Assembly (NCBI GenBank): GCA_964640965.1 | Contig: CAZXJB010000041.1 | Coordinates: 1-19,217, forward strand | From: HRBIN12 sp964640965 | Lineage (GTDB): Bacteria; Actinomycetota; UBA4738; HRBIN12 | Reading direction: 5' to 3' | DNA: 19,217 bases | Shown here: piece after piece, positions 1-8,222 of the stretch | Numbering within the stretch: position 1 is the first letter of the stretch | Layout of the letters: each line of letters starts with the position of its first letter | The notes under the pieces: generated by a model | Databases searched by the model: none | The model's input: the letters and a program-made list of their open reading frames with translations, nothing else | Told to the model about the DNA's origin: nothing | Translations under genes and position numbers: made by a program

Positions 1-30
1 CCGCGCCACGCTCCGCTCGAGCGCCGAGGG

Positions 31-204
31 CTAACCCCCCGCCGGCGGCGGGAGCTCCTGCCACTCGTCCTCGTCCAGCTCGGCTCCCCGACGGCGCTTG
101 AACACCGCGACCGCCGCCCCGACGATGGCCGCGATGAAGGCCACCTTCATGAGCCTGCCGAAGAACCCGCCCCGCTCCTTGGTGTCCTCGGTCTCCTCAC
201 CCAT
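31..204 (-). CDS. Small single-pass membrane protein, possibly DLW-39-like
   Basis: This 57-residue protein has an acidic N-terminus, one hydrophobic segment at about residues 20-36, a basic RRR stop-transfer at 37-39, and an acidic tail with a DEDEWQEL motif at about 44-51. An ATG start is chosen because an excellent AAAGGAGG ribosome-binding site lies just upstream. The longer open frame in this reading phase runs through the tRNA gene and is not real. The gene follows gyrA, the DUF3566 gene and tRNA-Ile on the same strand, 18 bases from the tRNA 3' end. The size, single membrane segment, acidic-Trp tail and location recall the small actinobacterial DLW-39 family, but that assignment is an inference from context and general pattern. 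Function is unknown. Confidence 0.68.
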   Translation of the reverse strand: MGEETEDTKERGGFFGRLMKVAFIAAIVGAAVAVFKRRRGAELDEDEWQELPPPAGG

Positions 205-222
205 GGGGCCCTCCTTTCGCCG

Positions 223-296
223 TGGGCCTGGTTGGACTTGAACCAACGACCTCATCCTTATCAGGGATGCGCTCTGACCGACTGAGCTACAGGCCC
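223..296 (-). tRNA. tRNA-Ile (anticodon GAT)
   Basis: The 74-base minus-strand sequence folds into a full cloverleaf. It has a perfect 7-bp acceptor stem (GGGCCTG with CAGGCCC), a GCTC/GAGC D stem, a CATCC/GGATG anticodon stem around loop CTGATAA (anticodon GAT), variable loop AGGTC, and a GTTGG/CCAAC T stem with TTCAAGT loop. The discriminator base is A and CCA is not encoded. tRNA-Ile after gyrA and a DUF3566 gene matches the mycobacterial ileT position. The usual companion tRNA-Ala is not in the window; the next downstream gene is the small membrane protein. Confidence 0.97.
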
Positions 297-323
297 GGGA
301 GCCTCCGCCCCGACCCTCGAGCA

Positions 324-353
324 AGGGTACGCGGGCCCGGAGAAACGTGTCAA
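324..353 (-). promoter_or_regulatory. Promoter for tRNA-Ile
   Basis: The minus strand carries a perfect -35 TTGACA (348-353), an 18-base spacer and a -10-like TACCCT (324-329). This would start transcription about 20 bases before the tRNA 5' end. It lies in the spacer between the DUF3566 gene and the tRNA, so the tRNA (and probably the small gene after it) can be transcribed independently of the gyr genes. Confidence 0.6.
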
Positions 354-368
354 ACGGTTCGCGGCGGC

Positions 369-833
369 TCAACGCCGCTCCGCGAGCGTGACCTCGACCC
401 CGCCCACCAGATCCGCGATGAGGTTGTACAGGAACGCGACGAAGACGTTGATGAGGGACCAGACGACCACCATGAGCACCCCGATCCCGAGCGCCCGCGT
501 GAACAGCCACCGCCCGTTGATCTCGAAGGACTGATCCGAGAAGAGGTCCCGCACGAGCCGGGTCGTGGAGTCCAGCGCCCCGATCGCGCCGAGCATCGCG
601 TACAGGATCACCCCCGCACCGAGGAAGGCGAGCATCACGCACGTGTAGAAGATCAGCGAGACCTTGAGCACCGACCACGGGCCGACCTTCCGGATCACGA
701 CCCGCGCGTGGCGGCGCCCGGGCGCCCTCGCGGGGCCGGAGGCCCGACGCCCCGGCCGCGGCGCGGCGGCGCGGCCGGCGGGGGGCGCGGCTGCCGGGGG
801 GCTCACGGCGGGTTCCTGCACGGGCTGGCTCAT
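369..833 (-). CDS. DUF3566 membrane protein (Rv0007 family)
   Basis: This 154-residue protein has a Pro/Ala/Arg-rich, probably disordered N-terminus (residues 1-43). The core begins RKVGPWSVLKVS (48-59), followed by two hydrophobic segments at about 59-82 and 113-140. It ends with the family hallmark AFLYNLIADLVGGVEVTLAE (133-152). These are features of the actinobacterial DUF3566 family, typified by mycobacterial Rv0007, which lies directly after gyrA as here. The start ATG is preceded by a moderate AGAAAGGG sequence. The gene follows gyrA by 55 bases on the same strand and may share its transcript. Its role is not established; a link to cell-envelope or division functions is only suggested by conservation near the origin. 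Confidence 0.93.
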   Translation of the reverse strand: MSQPVQEPAVSPPAAAPPAGRAAAPRPGRRASGPARAPGRRHARVVIRKVGPWSVLKVSLIFYTCVMLAFLGAGVILYAMLGAIGALDSTTRLVRDLFSDQSFEINGRWLFTRALGIGVLMVVVWSLINVFVAFLYNLIADLVGGVEVTLAERR

Positions 834-888
834 CCGTTCCCGCCCTTTCTACGCGGCCCGGGGCGCCTCGGCAACCACCCGACCCGCG

Positions 889-3354
889 TCACTCCTCCTC
901 GGCCTGGGTGATGACCGGAGCGATCGCGACCACGGTCTCGCCCTCGTCGACCCGCATCGTGCGCACGCCCTGGCTCGCACGGCCGACCCGACGGATGTCG
1001 GACGCGGGCACGCGCACGACCTTGCCCGAGCTGGAGATCGTGAACAGGTCCTGGTCCTTCGAGCCGACGAACGCGCCGGCGAGCAGCCCGGTCTTCCGCG
1101 TCAGCGTGTGGCCGATCACGCCCTTGCCGCCGCGCCCCTTCCGCGGGTAGTCGGACAACGGCGAGCGCTTCCCGTACCCCTGTTGGGTGACGCTGAGGAG
1201 CTCCTCGCCCGCCGAGGCCACGCCGAGGGCGATGACCTCGTCGTCCTCGGCCAGACGCATCCCGATCACCCCGGCCGCCTGCCGGCCCATCGGGCGCACG
1301 AGCGACTCCTCGAACCGGATCGCCTGCCCCCGGCGCGAGACCAGGATCACGTCGTCCTTCCCGTCGGTGAGGAGCACGTCGACGAGCTCGTCCCCGGGCT
1401 TCAGGTTGATGGCGGCGAGGCCCGAGCGCGGGCTGTCGTACTCGGCGAGCGCGGTCTTCTTCACCATGCCGCGCTTCGTCGCGAACAGGAGGTAGCGCCC
1501 CTGCCCGTACTCCTTCAGGTCGATCACGGCGTTCACGCGCTCGTCGCCCGAGACCCCGATGAGGTTCGCCGCGTACGTCCCGCGGGCCGTGCGCCCAGAC
1601 TCGGGGATCTCGTGCACCTTCGTGCGGTAGACCTTGCCCTTGTTGGTGAAGAACAGCAGCCAGTGGTGGGTCGTCGTGGTGAAGACGTGCGTGATGACGT
1701 CCTCCTCCTTCAGGTTCGCCCCGATGACCCCCTTGCCGCCCCGGCCCTGGCGCCGGAACGCGTCGATCGGCTGCCGCTTCACGTAGCCGGCCCGGGTCAC
1801 CGTGATCACGACGTCCTCCTCGGCGACCAGGTCCTCGACGGCGAGCTCGCCCTCCTCGGGCCGCAGCTGCGTGCGGCGGGCGTCGGCGAACCGCTCGCCG
1901 ATCTCCCCGAGCTCCTCCTTGATGACCGCCCGGATCTTCTTCGGGTCCTTCAGGAGCGCCTTGAGGTGCTTGATCCGCGCGAGCAGGTCCCGGTGCTCCT
2001 GCTCCAGCTCCTCGCGCGCCAGCCGCGTCAGGCGCCGCAGCGGCATGTCCAGGATGTGGTTCGCCTGGATCTCGGTCAGCCCGAACTTCTTCATCAGCTT
2101 GCCCCGAGCCTCCTCGGCGTCGCGGGAGCCCCGGATGATCTTGATGACCTCGTCCAGGTGCGAGAGCGCGATCAACAGGCCCTGCACGATGTGGTCGCGC
2201 TCCTCGGCCCGACGCAGCTCGTACCGCGTGCGTCGGGTCACGACGTCGATCTGGTGGTCGACGTAGTGGCCGACGAGCTCGGCCAGGTTCAGCGTCCGCG
2301 GCACCCCGTCGACGAGCGCCAGCATGATCGCGCCGAAGTTGTCCTGCAGCTGCGTGTGCCGGTAGAGCTGGTTGAGGACCACCTGCGGGTTCGCGCCCCG
2401 CTTCGTGTACACGACGAGTCGCATCCCCTCCTTGTTGGACTCGTCCCGCACGTCCGCCACGTCCTTGAGACGCCCGGCGTTCGCGAGCTCCGCGATCTTC
2501 TCGGCCACCCGCGCCTTGTTCACCTGGTAGGGCAGCTCCGTCACGACGATCTTCGAGCGCCCCTGCGAGGCCTCCTCGATGTGCGCGACCGCGCGCACCT
2601 TGATCGAGCCCCGCCCCGTCTCGTACATGTCCCGGATGCCCTGCGTGCCCATCACGATCGCGCCGGTTGGGAAGTCGGGCCCCTTGACGAAGCGCATGAG
2701 CTCCGCGGGCGTCGCGTCGGGGTGCTCCAGGTAGTACGTCACGGCGTCCACGATCTCGGTGAGGTTGTGGGGCGGGATGTTCGTCGCCATCCCGACGGCG
2801 ATCCCGTTCGCGCCGTTCACGAGCAGGTTCGGGAACCGGCTCGGCAGCACCGTCGGCTCCTGCTCGTACCCGTCGAAGTTCGGGACGAGGTCCACGGTCT
2901 CGGCCTCGATGTCCCGGAGCATCTCCATCGCGGCCGGCGCGAGCCGGGCCTCGGTGTACCGGTAGGCGGCCGGTGGGTCGCCGTCGACCGACCCGAAGTT
3001 CCCGTGGCCGTCGATCAGCGGGATCCGCATCGACCAGTCCTGGGCCATGCGCACGAGCGCGTCGTACACGCTCTGGTCGCCGTGGGGGTGGTACTTCTTG
3101 AGCACCTCGCCGACGGCCGAGACCGACTTGCGGTGCGGCCGGTCCGGGCGCAGACCCTGCTCCAGCATCGACCAGAGGATCCGGCGGTGGACCGGCTTCA
3201 GGCCGTCGCGCACGTCGGGCAGCGCCCGCCCGACGATGACCGACATCGCGTAGTCGAGGTAGGAGCGCTGGATCTCCTCCTCGAGCCCGACCTGCTCGAC
3301 CCGTCCGACGAACAGGGGCGCCTCGCCGCCGCCGGCCCCGCGTCGCCTAGACAT
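889..3354 (-). CDS. gyrA: DNA gyrase subunit A
   Basis: GyrA is the DNA breakage-reunion subunit of gyrase, which introduces negative supercoils. The 821-residue length is normal. The winged-helix/tower region begins at about residue 27 (QVGLEEEIQRSYLDYAMSVI nearby). The catalytic tyrosine is Y133 in RYTE. The quinolone-determining stretch reads HGDQSVYD (91-98): the acidic D98 (E. coli Asp87) is kept, but E. coli Ser83 is replaced by Q94. The GyrA box QGRGGKG lies at 536-542, before the C-terminal beta-pinwheel (to about 815), and a second GRGGKG-like stretch occurs at about 740-745. The ATG start overlaps the end of gyrB by 8 bases, indicating coupled translation of the two subunits in equal amounts. 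Confidence 0.98.
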   Translation of the reverse strand: MSRRRGAGGGEAPLFVGRVEQVGLEEEIQRSYLDYAMSVIVGRALPDVRDGLKPVHRRILWSMLEQGLRPDRPHRKSVSAVGEVLKKYHPHGDQSVYDALVRMAQDWSMRIPLIDGHGNFGSVDGDPPAAYRYTEARLAPAAMEMLRDIEAETVDLVPNFDGYEQEPTVLPSRFPNLLVNGANGIAVGMATNIPPHNLTEIVDAVTYYLEHPDATPAELMRFVKGPDFPTGAIVMGTQGIRDMYETGRGSIKVRAVAHIEEASQGRSKIVVTELPYQVNKARVAEKIAELANAGRLKDVADVRDESNKEGMRLVVYTKRGANPQVVLNQLYRHTQLQDNFGAIMLALVDGVPRTLNLAELVGHYVDHQIDVVTRRTRYELRRAEERDHIVQGLLIALSHLDEVIKIIRGSRDAEEARGKLMKKFGLTEIQANHILDMPLRRLTRLAREELEQEHRDLLARIKHLKALLKDPKKIRAVIKEELGEIGERFADARRTQLRPEEGELAVEDLVAEEDVVITVTRAGYVKRQPIDAFRRQGRGGKGVIGANLKEEDVITHVFTTTTHHWLLFFTNKGKVYRTKVHEIPESGRTARGTYAANLIGVSGDERVNAVIDLKEYGQGRYLLFATKRGMVKKTALAEYDSPRSGLAAINLKPGDELVDVLLTDGKDDVILVSRRGQAIRFEESLVRPMGRQAAGVIGMRLAEDDEVIALGVASAGEELLSVTQQGYGKRSPLSDYPRKGRGGKGVIGHTLTRKTGLLAGAFVGSKDQDLFTISSSGKVVRVPASDIRRVGRASQGVRTMRVDEGETVVAIAPVITQAEEE

Positions 3355-5290
3355 CGAGGTTCTGCACGTCCTTCGCGTTCTGCTCGATGAACTCCTTGCG
3401 CGCCTGGACGTCCTCGCCCATGAGGATCGTGAAGAGCCGGTCCGCGAGGGCGGCGTCCTCGAGCGTGACCTGCAGGAGCGTCCGGTGCTCGGGGTCCATC
3501 GTCGTGCGCCACAGCTGGTCGGCGTTCATCTCGCCGAGGCCCTTGAACCGCTGCGGGTCGAGCTTCTTGCCGTCGCCCTGTGCGCGGCGCCACGCCTCCC
3601 ACTCGCGCTCCGTGTAGAAGTACAGCTCCTCCTTCCCCTGCCGCAAGAGGTACAGCGGCGGCTGCGCGAGGTACACGTACCCCGCCTCGATCAGCTCTCG
3701 CATGTTCCGGAAGAAGAACGTGAGGAGCAGCGTCCGGATGTGCGCCCCGTCCACGTCCGCGTCCGCCATGATCACGATCCGGTGGTAGCGGGCCTTGGCG
3801 AGGTCGAACTCCTCGCCGATCCCCGTCCCGATCGCGGTGATGAGCGCCTGGATCTCCTGGTTCTCGAGGACCTTGTGGAGCCTCGCCTTCTCGACGTTCA
3901 GGATCTTGCCCCGGATCGGCAGGATCGCCTGGGTGGCCCGGTCCCGCGCCTGCTTGGCGGAGCCGCCGGCGCTGTCCCCCTCCACGATGTAGAGCTCGCA
4001 TGCGGCGGGGTCGGTGAGCTGGCAGTCCGCCAGCTTCCCCGGCAGCCCCCCGCCCTCGAGGAACGACTTGCGCCTGGCGATCTCGCGCGCCTGCTTGGCC
4101 GCGAGCCTGGCCTTCGCCGCCGCGGCCGCCTTCGCCACGATGCGCTTCGCGTCCCCGGGGTGCTCCTCGAGCCAGGTCATGAGCCGGTCGTTCACCGTGG
4201 TCTCGACGAGCGACCGGATCGAGGCGTTGCCGAGCTTGGTCTTGGTCTGCCCTTCGAACTGGGGATCCCGGAGGCGGACGGAGACGATCGCCGTCAGCCC
4301 CTCCCGGACGTCCTCGCCCAGGAGGTTCTCGTCCTTCTCCTTCAGGAGCCCCTTGGCGCGGGCGTAGCGGTTGATCACGTTCGTCAGGGCCTTCTTCAGG
4401 CCCTCCTCATGCATCCCGCCCTCGTGCGTGTTGATCGTGTTCGCGAACGAGTGGATCGACTCGGCGTAGCCCGTGTTCCACTGCAGGGCGATCTCGGCCT
4501 CGGCGTCCTCCTCACGCGCCTCCATGAAGATCACGCGGTGGTGGAGCGGCTCCTTGCCGGCCGACAGCATCTTCACGAAGTCCGCGATGCCGCCCGAGGC
4601 CTTGAAGACCTGCTTCGCGGGCGCGTCCTCGCGCTCGTCGATGAGCTGGATCTCGATGCCCTTGGTGAGGAACGCCTGCTCCTGGAGACGCTCCGCGAGC
4701 AGGCGCCGGTCGAACTCGGTGGTCTCGGTGAAGCTCTCGGGGTCGGGCCAGAAGGTCACGATCGTGCCGGTCTTCTTCGTCGGCTTCCCCTTGGTCAGCT
4801 TGCTCGTGGCCTTGCCGCGCGCGTAGCTCTGGGTCCACACGTACCCGTCGCGCATGACCTCCACGGTCATCTTCCGCGAGAGGGCGTTCACGACCGACAC
4901 GCCGACCCCGTGGAGCCCGCCGGAGATCCGGTACCCCCGGCCGCCGAACTTCCCGCCGGCGTTCAGCGTCGTGAGCACCACCTCGACGGCGGGGCGCCGA
5001 TCCTTCAGCCCGGGGATCGGCTTCACGGGGATCCCGCGACCGTTGTCCTCGACCCGGCAGCCCCCGTCGGCGAGCAGCCGCACCACGATCCGGTCGCAGA
5101 ACCCCGCCATCGCCTCGTCGATCGAGTTGTCCACGACCTCGTACACGAGGTGGTGCAACCCGCGGACCGACGTCGTGCCGATGTACATGCCCGGCCGCAG
5201 CCGGACGTGCTCCACGCCCTCCAGGACCTGGATGTCCTGCGCCTCGTAGTGGCTCGGCTTCTTGGTGTTCGGTGCCGCTGCGGTGACCAA
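3347..5290 (-). CDS. gyrB: DNA gyrase subunit B
   Basis: GyrB is the ATPase subunit of gyrase. The 647 residues show the GHKL ATPase fold first, with EVVDNSIDEA (51-60), EDNGRGIP (81-88) and the GGLHGVG lid (124-130). The transducer domain follows, then the TOPRIM domain with EGDSAGG (E437) and MADADVDG (D510, D512, D514), the metal-binding residues. The C-terminal motif PQRFKGLGEMNADQLW is at 579-594. The start is a TTG with a strong GGGAGGT ribosome-binding site four bases upstream. No ATG or GTG nearby fits the conserved N-terminus better. A 139-base spacer with a possible promoter separates it from the DUF721 gene, and its 3' end overlaps gyrA. Confidence 0.98.
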   Translation of the reverse strand: MVTAAAPNTKKPSHYEAQDIQVLEGVEHVRLRPGMYIGTTSVRGLHHLVYEVVDNSIDEAMAGFCDRIVVRLLADGGCRVEDNGRGIPVKPIPGLKDRRPAVEVVLTTLNAGGKFGGRGYRISGGLHGVGVSVVNALSRKMTVEVMRDGYVWTQSYARGKATSKLTKGKPTKKTGTIVTFWPDPESFTETTEFDRRLLAERLQEQAFLTKGIEIQLIDEREDAPAKQVFKASGGIADFVKMLSAGKEPLHHRVIFMEAREEDAEAEIALQWNTGYAESIHSFANTINTHEGGMHEEGLKKALTNVINRYARAKGLLKEKDENLLGEDVREGLTAIVSVRLRDPQFEGQTKTKLGNASIRSLVETTVNDRLMTWLEEHPGDAKRIVAKAAAAAKARLAAKQAREIARRKSFLEGGGLPGKLADCQLTDPAACELYIVEGDSAGGSAKQARDRATQAILPIRGKILNVEKARLHKVLENQEIQALITAIGTGIGEEFDLAKARYHRIVIMADADVDGAHIRTLLLTFFFRNMRELIEAGYVYLAQPPLYLLRQGKEELYFYTEREWEAWRRAQGDGKKLDPQRFKGLGEMNADQLWRTTMDPEHRTLLQVTLEDAALADRLFTILMGEDVQARKEFIEQNAKDVQNLDV

Positions 5291-5371
5291 CCGACCTCCC
5301 TGCGCCCGGGCACGCCGGTGGCCCGGAGCGCCGTCTGGGGGCCTCGCGGAACGCGCCGCTCGCGCCCGTCT

Positions 5372-5398
5372 ATCCTACCAACCCGGGGGGTGTTGCAA
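5372..5398 (-). promoter_or_regulatory. Candidate gyrB-gyrA promoter
   Basis: In the 139-base spacer before gyrB, the minus strand has TTGCAA (5393-5398) and TAGGAT (5372-5377) separated by 15 bases. This would give a leader of about 75 bases. The hexamers are good, but the spacer is shorter than the usual 17. Gyrase genes commonly have their own supercoiling-sensitive promoter, which fits this position. Confidence 0.4.
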
Positions 5399-5429
5399 CC
5401 TCCACGCGGGAACCCCCCTCTCCTTTGCC

Positions 5430-5783
5430 CTACAACGGTTCCCGCGGCTGCGGTCGCACCACGACCCGCACCCGAGCGACGAGCTCCTCCCCGAGCGACT
5501 CGTTCGCCCGAAGCCGGATCTCCTCGGCGAGGAACCGGGCCTGCGCCCCCCACGGACCGGACGTCGCGGACACCACGAGAACGCCCTGCTCGAGGCTCAC
5601 CGGGGCCGTCTCCGACGCGAGCCGCGGGCCCACCACGTCCGTCCAGGAGGCCGCGAGCCGACCGATCGGAGCTCCACGAGCGAAGACCGGCTCCCGCAGG
5701 AGCTCGTCGAGGACCGCGCCGAGCGGCGCCTCGCTCGAGCTCCGTCGCTCGCGCCGGCCCCGCCATCCCTTGCTATGCGGCAT
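5430..5783 (-). CDS. DUF721 (DciA-like) protein, origin operon
   Basis: The 117-residue protein has a basic N-terminus (residues 1-14), then the DUF721 pattern: an LDELL segment, W47-x-DVVGPRLASET (47-59), PVSLEQGVLVVSATSGPWGAQARFL (about 61-85), and a C-terminal strand VRVVVRPQP. In actinobacteria this gene always sits between recF and gyrB (mycobacterial Rv0004). DUF721 includes DciA, which loads the replicative helicase in bacteria that lack DnaC/DnaI. A helicase-loading role here is therefore plausible but inferred from family and position. The ATG overlaps the recF stop region by 11 bases, so translation is probably coupled to recF. Confidence 0.9.
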   Translation of the reverse strand: MPHSKGWRGRRERRSSSEAPLGAVLDELLREPVFARGAPIGRLAASWTDVVGPRLASETAPVSLEQGVLVVSATSGPWGAQARFLAEEIRLRANESLGEELVARVRVVVRPQPREPL

Positions 5784-6876
5784 CCGGCCCCCTCGGTCGA
5801 ACCTCGACCGCGCCTCCCCGGACGCTCCAGACGGCGGTCGCCGCGCCCGGCACGTGCTCCGGATCCGCCGCCGAGACGAACACCTGCCCCCGTCCGTGCA
5901 GGAGCTCGCTCAGCCGCTCCCGGCGCGCGGGGTCCAGCGCGGAGTACGGGTCGTCGAGCATCACGACCGGCTCTTCCCCGATCTCCACCGCGACGGCGCG
6001 CGCGAGCCCGAGCCGGAGGCACACCGCGGCCCCCCAGGCCTCCCCGTGGCTCGCGAAGGCGCGGGCCCCGAGGTCGCGCACCGCGAGCCGGACGTCGTCC
6101 CGATGGGGCCCGACGAGCGTGGTCCGGCGCGCGAGCTCGTCCGCCCGGCGCTCCTCCAGCGCCGCCAGGAACCTCGCCTCGAGCGGCTCGCCCTCGACGG
6201 AGGCCGCGTAGCGGACCTCCAGCCCGTAGCCCGCCACGCGTCGGTACGCCGCCTCGGCCTCGGGCGCGAGCGCAGCGACGGCTGCCGCCCGCAGCCGCGT
6301 CAGCGCGGCCCCGGTCTGCGCGAGCTCCGCGTCCCAGGCCTCCAGGCCCGGTGGCACGCCCCGGCCCTCCCACTCCTTCAGGAGCCGGTTGCGCTGCCGG
6401 AGCGCCCGGTCGTAGGCGGTGATCGCCCCCTCCTTCAGCGGCCACAGGGCCCGGACCGCCTCGTCCAGGAACGAGCGTCGGGCGGTCGGGTCCCCGGTGA
6501 CGATGGCGAGGTCCTCCGGGGCCGAGAACACCGCCCGCACCTGGCGCCGCAGGTCCCGACGCCGCCGCACGGCGGCCCGGTTCACCTGCGCCCGGCTCGC
6601 CCCCCGCGCCGGGATCTCGACCTCGACGAGGACGCGGCCGGCGGCCGTGTGGATCTCCCCGCGCGCGTAGGCCCCGTCCGCCCCCCGCCGGACGAGCGGC
6701 TCGACCGAGGACGTCCGCGGGGAGGCGAGGAAGAACAGGAACGCGACCCCCTCGAGCAGGTTCGTCTTCCCCTCACCGTTCGGCCCGATGACGAGCACGA
6801 GGCCCTCTGGCACCTCGGCGAGCCGCGTCCGCCGGTGGTTCCGGAAGTCCCGGAGCTCGACCCAGGACACGTACAC
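5773..6876 (-). CDS. recF: DNA replication/repair protein RecF
   Basis: RecF is an SMC-like ATPase that helps load RecA at single-strand gaps. The 367-residue protein starts MYVSWVELRDFRNH, typical of the family. The Walker A motif GPNGEGKT is at residues 31-38, the ABC signature is SHGEAW (276-281; the SHGE form is usual in actinobacterial RecF), and Walker B with D-loop is VVMLDDPYSALD (304-315). The start is GTG: the conserved N-terminus demands it, although no strong ribosome-binding site precedes it. The gene lies 19 bases after dnaN, and its 3' end overlaps the DUF721 gene by 11 bases, so it is probably read through from dnaN. Confidence 0.97.
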   Translation of the reverse strand: MYVSWVELRDFRNHRRTRLAEVPEGLVLVIGPNGEGKTNLLEGVAFLFFLASPRTSSVEPLVRRGADGAYARGEIHTAAGRVLVEVEIPARGASRAQVNRAAVRRRRDLRRQVRAVFSAPEDLAIVTGDPTARRSFLDEAVRALWPLKEGAITAYDRALRQRNRLLKEWEGRGVPPGLEAWDAELAQTGAALTRLRAAAVAALAPEAEAAYRRVAGYGLEVRYAASVEGEPLEARFLAALEERRADELARRTTLVGPHRDDVRLAVRDLGARAFASHGEAWGAAVCLRLGLARAVAVEIGEEPVVMLDDPYSALDPARRERLSELLHGRGQVFVSAADPEHVPGAATAVWSVRGGAVEVRPRGPDAA

Positions 6877-6895
6877 GCGTGCGCGCCGCCCGCGC

Positions 6896-7999
6896 CTACC
6901 CGACCGGGGTGGGCAGGCGCACGGGCATGACCAGGTAGGTGAAGTCCTCCGTCTCCCCCCGGATCACCCCGGGCTTCAGCCCGTCGCGAACCTCGAGGCG
7001 CACCGTCTCCCCGGAGGCCGCCGCCAGCCCGTCCAGCAGGTACGTCGCGTTGAACGCCGCCGTGAGCTCCTCGCCCTCGTACCGGGCCTCCACCGCCTCC
7101 ACGGCCTGCCCGAGATCCGGGGACTGTGAGGAGAGCTTCACCCCGAGCGCGTTGAACTCCATGCGCACGGGCGCCGTGTCCCGAGCGAGCAGCCCGACCC
7201 GGCGCACGGCGTCCATGAGCTGCTGACGCGAGACGGTCAGCCGGTTCTCGTAGGCCTCGGGCAGGAGCTGTCGGTAGTTCGGGAACTCTCCCTCGATCAA
7301 GCGCGAGGTGAGGGTGAGCCCCTCGATCTGGAACGACGCCTGGCTCTCCTCGATGAGGACCCGCACCTCGCCCTTCTCGACGGACTGCGCCGCCCGCGCG
7401 GCCTCCGAGAGCGCCCGCTCGGGGACGATCGCCTTCGCCTCAGCCGGCGCGCTCGCCACGAGCTCGCGGACCGCCAGCCGGTACGAGTCCGTGGCGACGA
7501 GCGTCACGCCTTCCCGGCTCACCTCGAGCAAGACCCCCGTGAGCACGGGGCGCGCCTCGTCCCGGGACGCCGCCTTCGCCACCTGGCCCACCGCCTCCGC
7601 GAACACCCCCGCCGGCACCACGATCGGCGTACCCACGGGTCGGTGCACCGCGGGGAAGTCCTCGGCCGGCAGCAGGCGGAGCGAACCCTCGTAGGCCGCG
7701 CACCGGATGCGGGCCTGAGCCCCGTCCGCCTCGAACTCCACCGGCGCCTCCGAGAGGCTCTTCACCGTGTCGGTCAGGACCCGGGCCGGCACGAGGGCCA
7801 CCCCCTCCTCGACCACCTGCACGTCCACCGTCAGGCGTGCCGACACCTCCAGGTCCGTCGTGGTGAGCGTCACGCCCTTGTCCGCCGCGGCTTCCATCAG
7901 GACCCCGGTGAGCGCCGGGATGCCAGGCCGCGAGGAGACCCCCCGCTGCACGGTCTGCAGCCCATCGGACAACACGTCGCGATCGCATCGGAACTTCAC
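6896..7999 (-). CDS. dnaN: DNA polymerase III beta subunit (sliding clamp)
   Basis: DnaN forms the ring that keeps the replicative polymerase on DNA and binds other partners through its hydrophobic pocket. The 367 residues match the usual three-domain clamp. The N-terminus is MKFRCDRDVLSDGLQTVQRGVSSRP. Domain two contains DEARPVLTGVLLEV and ATDSYRLA. Domain three has EGEFPNYRQLLP and ends in the canonical YLVMPVRL motif that lines the partner pocket. The GTG start has a GAGGGGGTGG ribosome-binding site. The gene follows dnaA after a 223-base spacer and leads into recF. Confidence 0.98.
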   Translation of the reverse strand: MKFRCDRDVLSDGLQTVQRGVSSRPGIPALTGVLMEAAADKGVTLTTTDLEVSARLTVDVQVVEEGVALVPARVLTDTVKSLSEAPVEFEADGAQARIRCAAYEGSLRLLPAEDFPAVHRPVGTPIVVPAGVFAEAVGQVAKAASRDEARPVLTGVLLEVSREGVTLVATDSYRLAVRELVASAPAEAKAIVPERALSEAARAAQSVEKGEVRVLIEESQASFQIEGLTLTSRLIEGEFPNYRQLLPEAYENRLTVSRQQLMDAVRRVGLLARDTAPVRMEFNALGVKLSSQSPDLGQAVEAVEARYEGEELTAAFNATYLLDGLAAASGETVRLEVRDGLKPGVIRGETEDFTYLVMPVRLPTPVG

Positions 8000-8222
8000 A
8001 CGTCCACCCCCTCACGGCTCCTGCTGCATGGTCTCCATATCTGTTGAGTGGTGGTAGGCGCGGTGGAGATGTGGATCCCCGCCGCGATCCCCCAGCGTAG
8101 GCGAGGGGTCCGACATGTGGATGAGGTGGGGGCAGCGGTGGGCTCGCCGGGCGGACGCGGGCGGGAACCCCGGCTGGGTGCAGCTATCTTCCACATGCCA
8201 TCCACCGTCGGGGGGCGAGGCA
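8000..8222. other. dnaA-dnaN spacer, candidate oriC segment
   Basis: This 223-base spacer holds no credible gene. In Mycobacterium and Streptomyces oriC lies exactly here. DnaA-box-like sequences are few: TGTGGATGA at 8116-8124 (reverse strand TCATCCACA, a full fit to the relaxed YYRTCCACA form), TGTGGATCC at 8070-8078 (7 of 9), and TCTTCCACA at 8187-8195 (7 of 9). No clear AT-rich unwinding tract is visible; the most AT-rich bit is around 8034-8048. The box density is lower than on the other side of dnaA, so origin function here is possible but not shown. Confidence 0.4.

Noticed and set aside
205..678. Long upstream extension of the small gene at 31-204
   Set aside because: The frame runs through the tRNA-Ile gene and into DUF3566 antisense sequence; the strong ribosome-binding site marks the true ATG.
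664..6211. Two 908-residue plus-strand open frames opposite gyrA and gyrB
   Set aside because: They are antisense to complete, highly conserved gyrase genes. Their His/Arg/Asp/Leu-rich composition is typical of shadow frames in GC-rich DNA.
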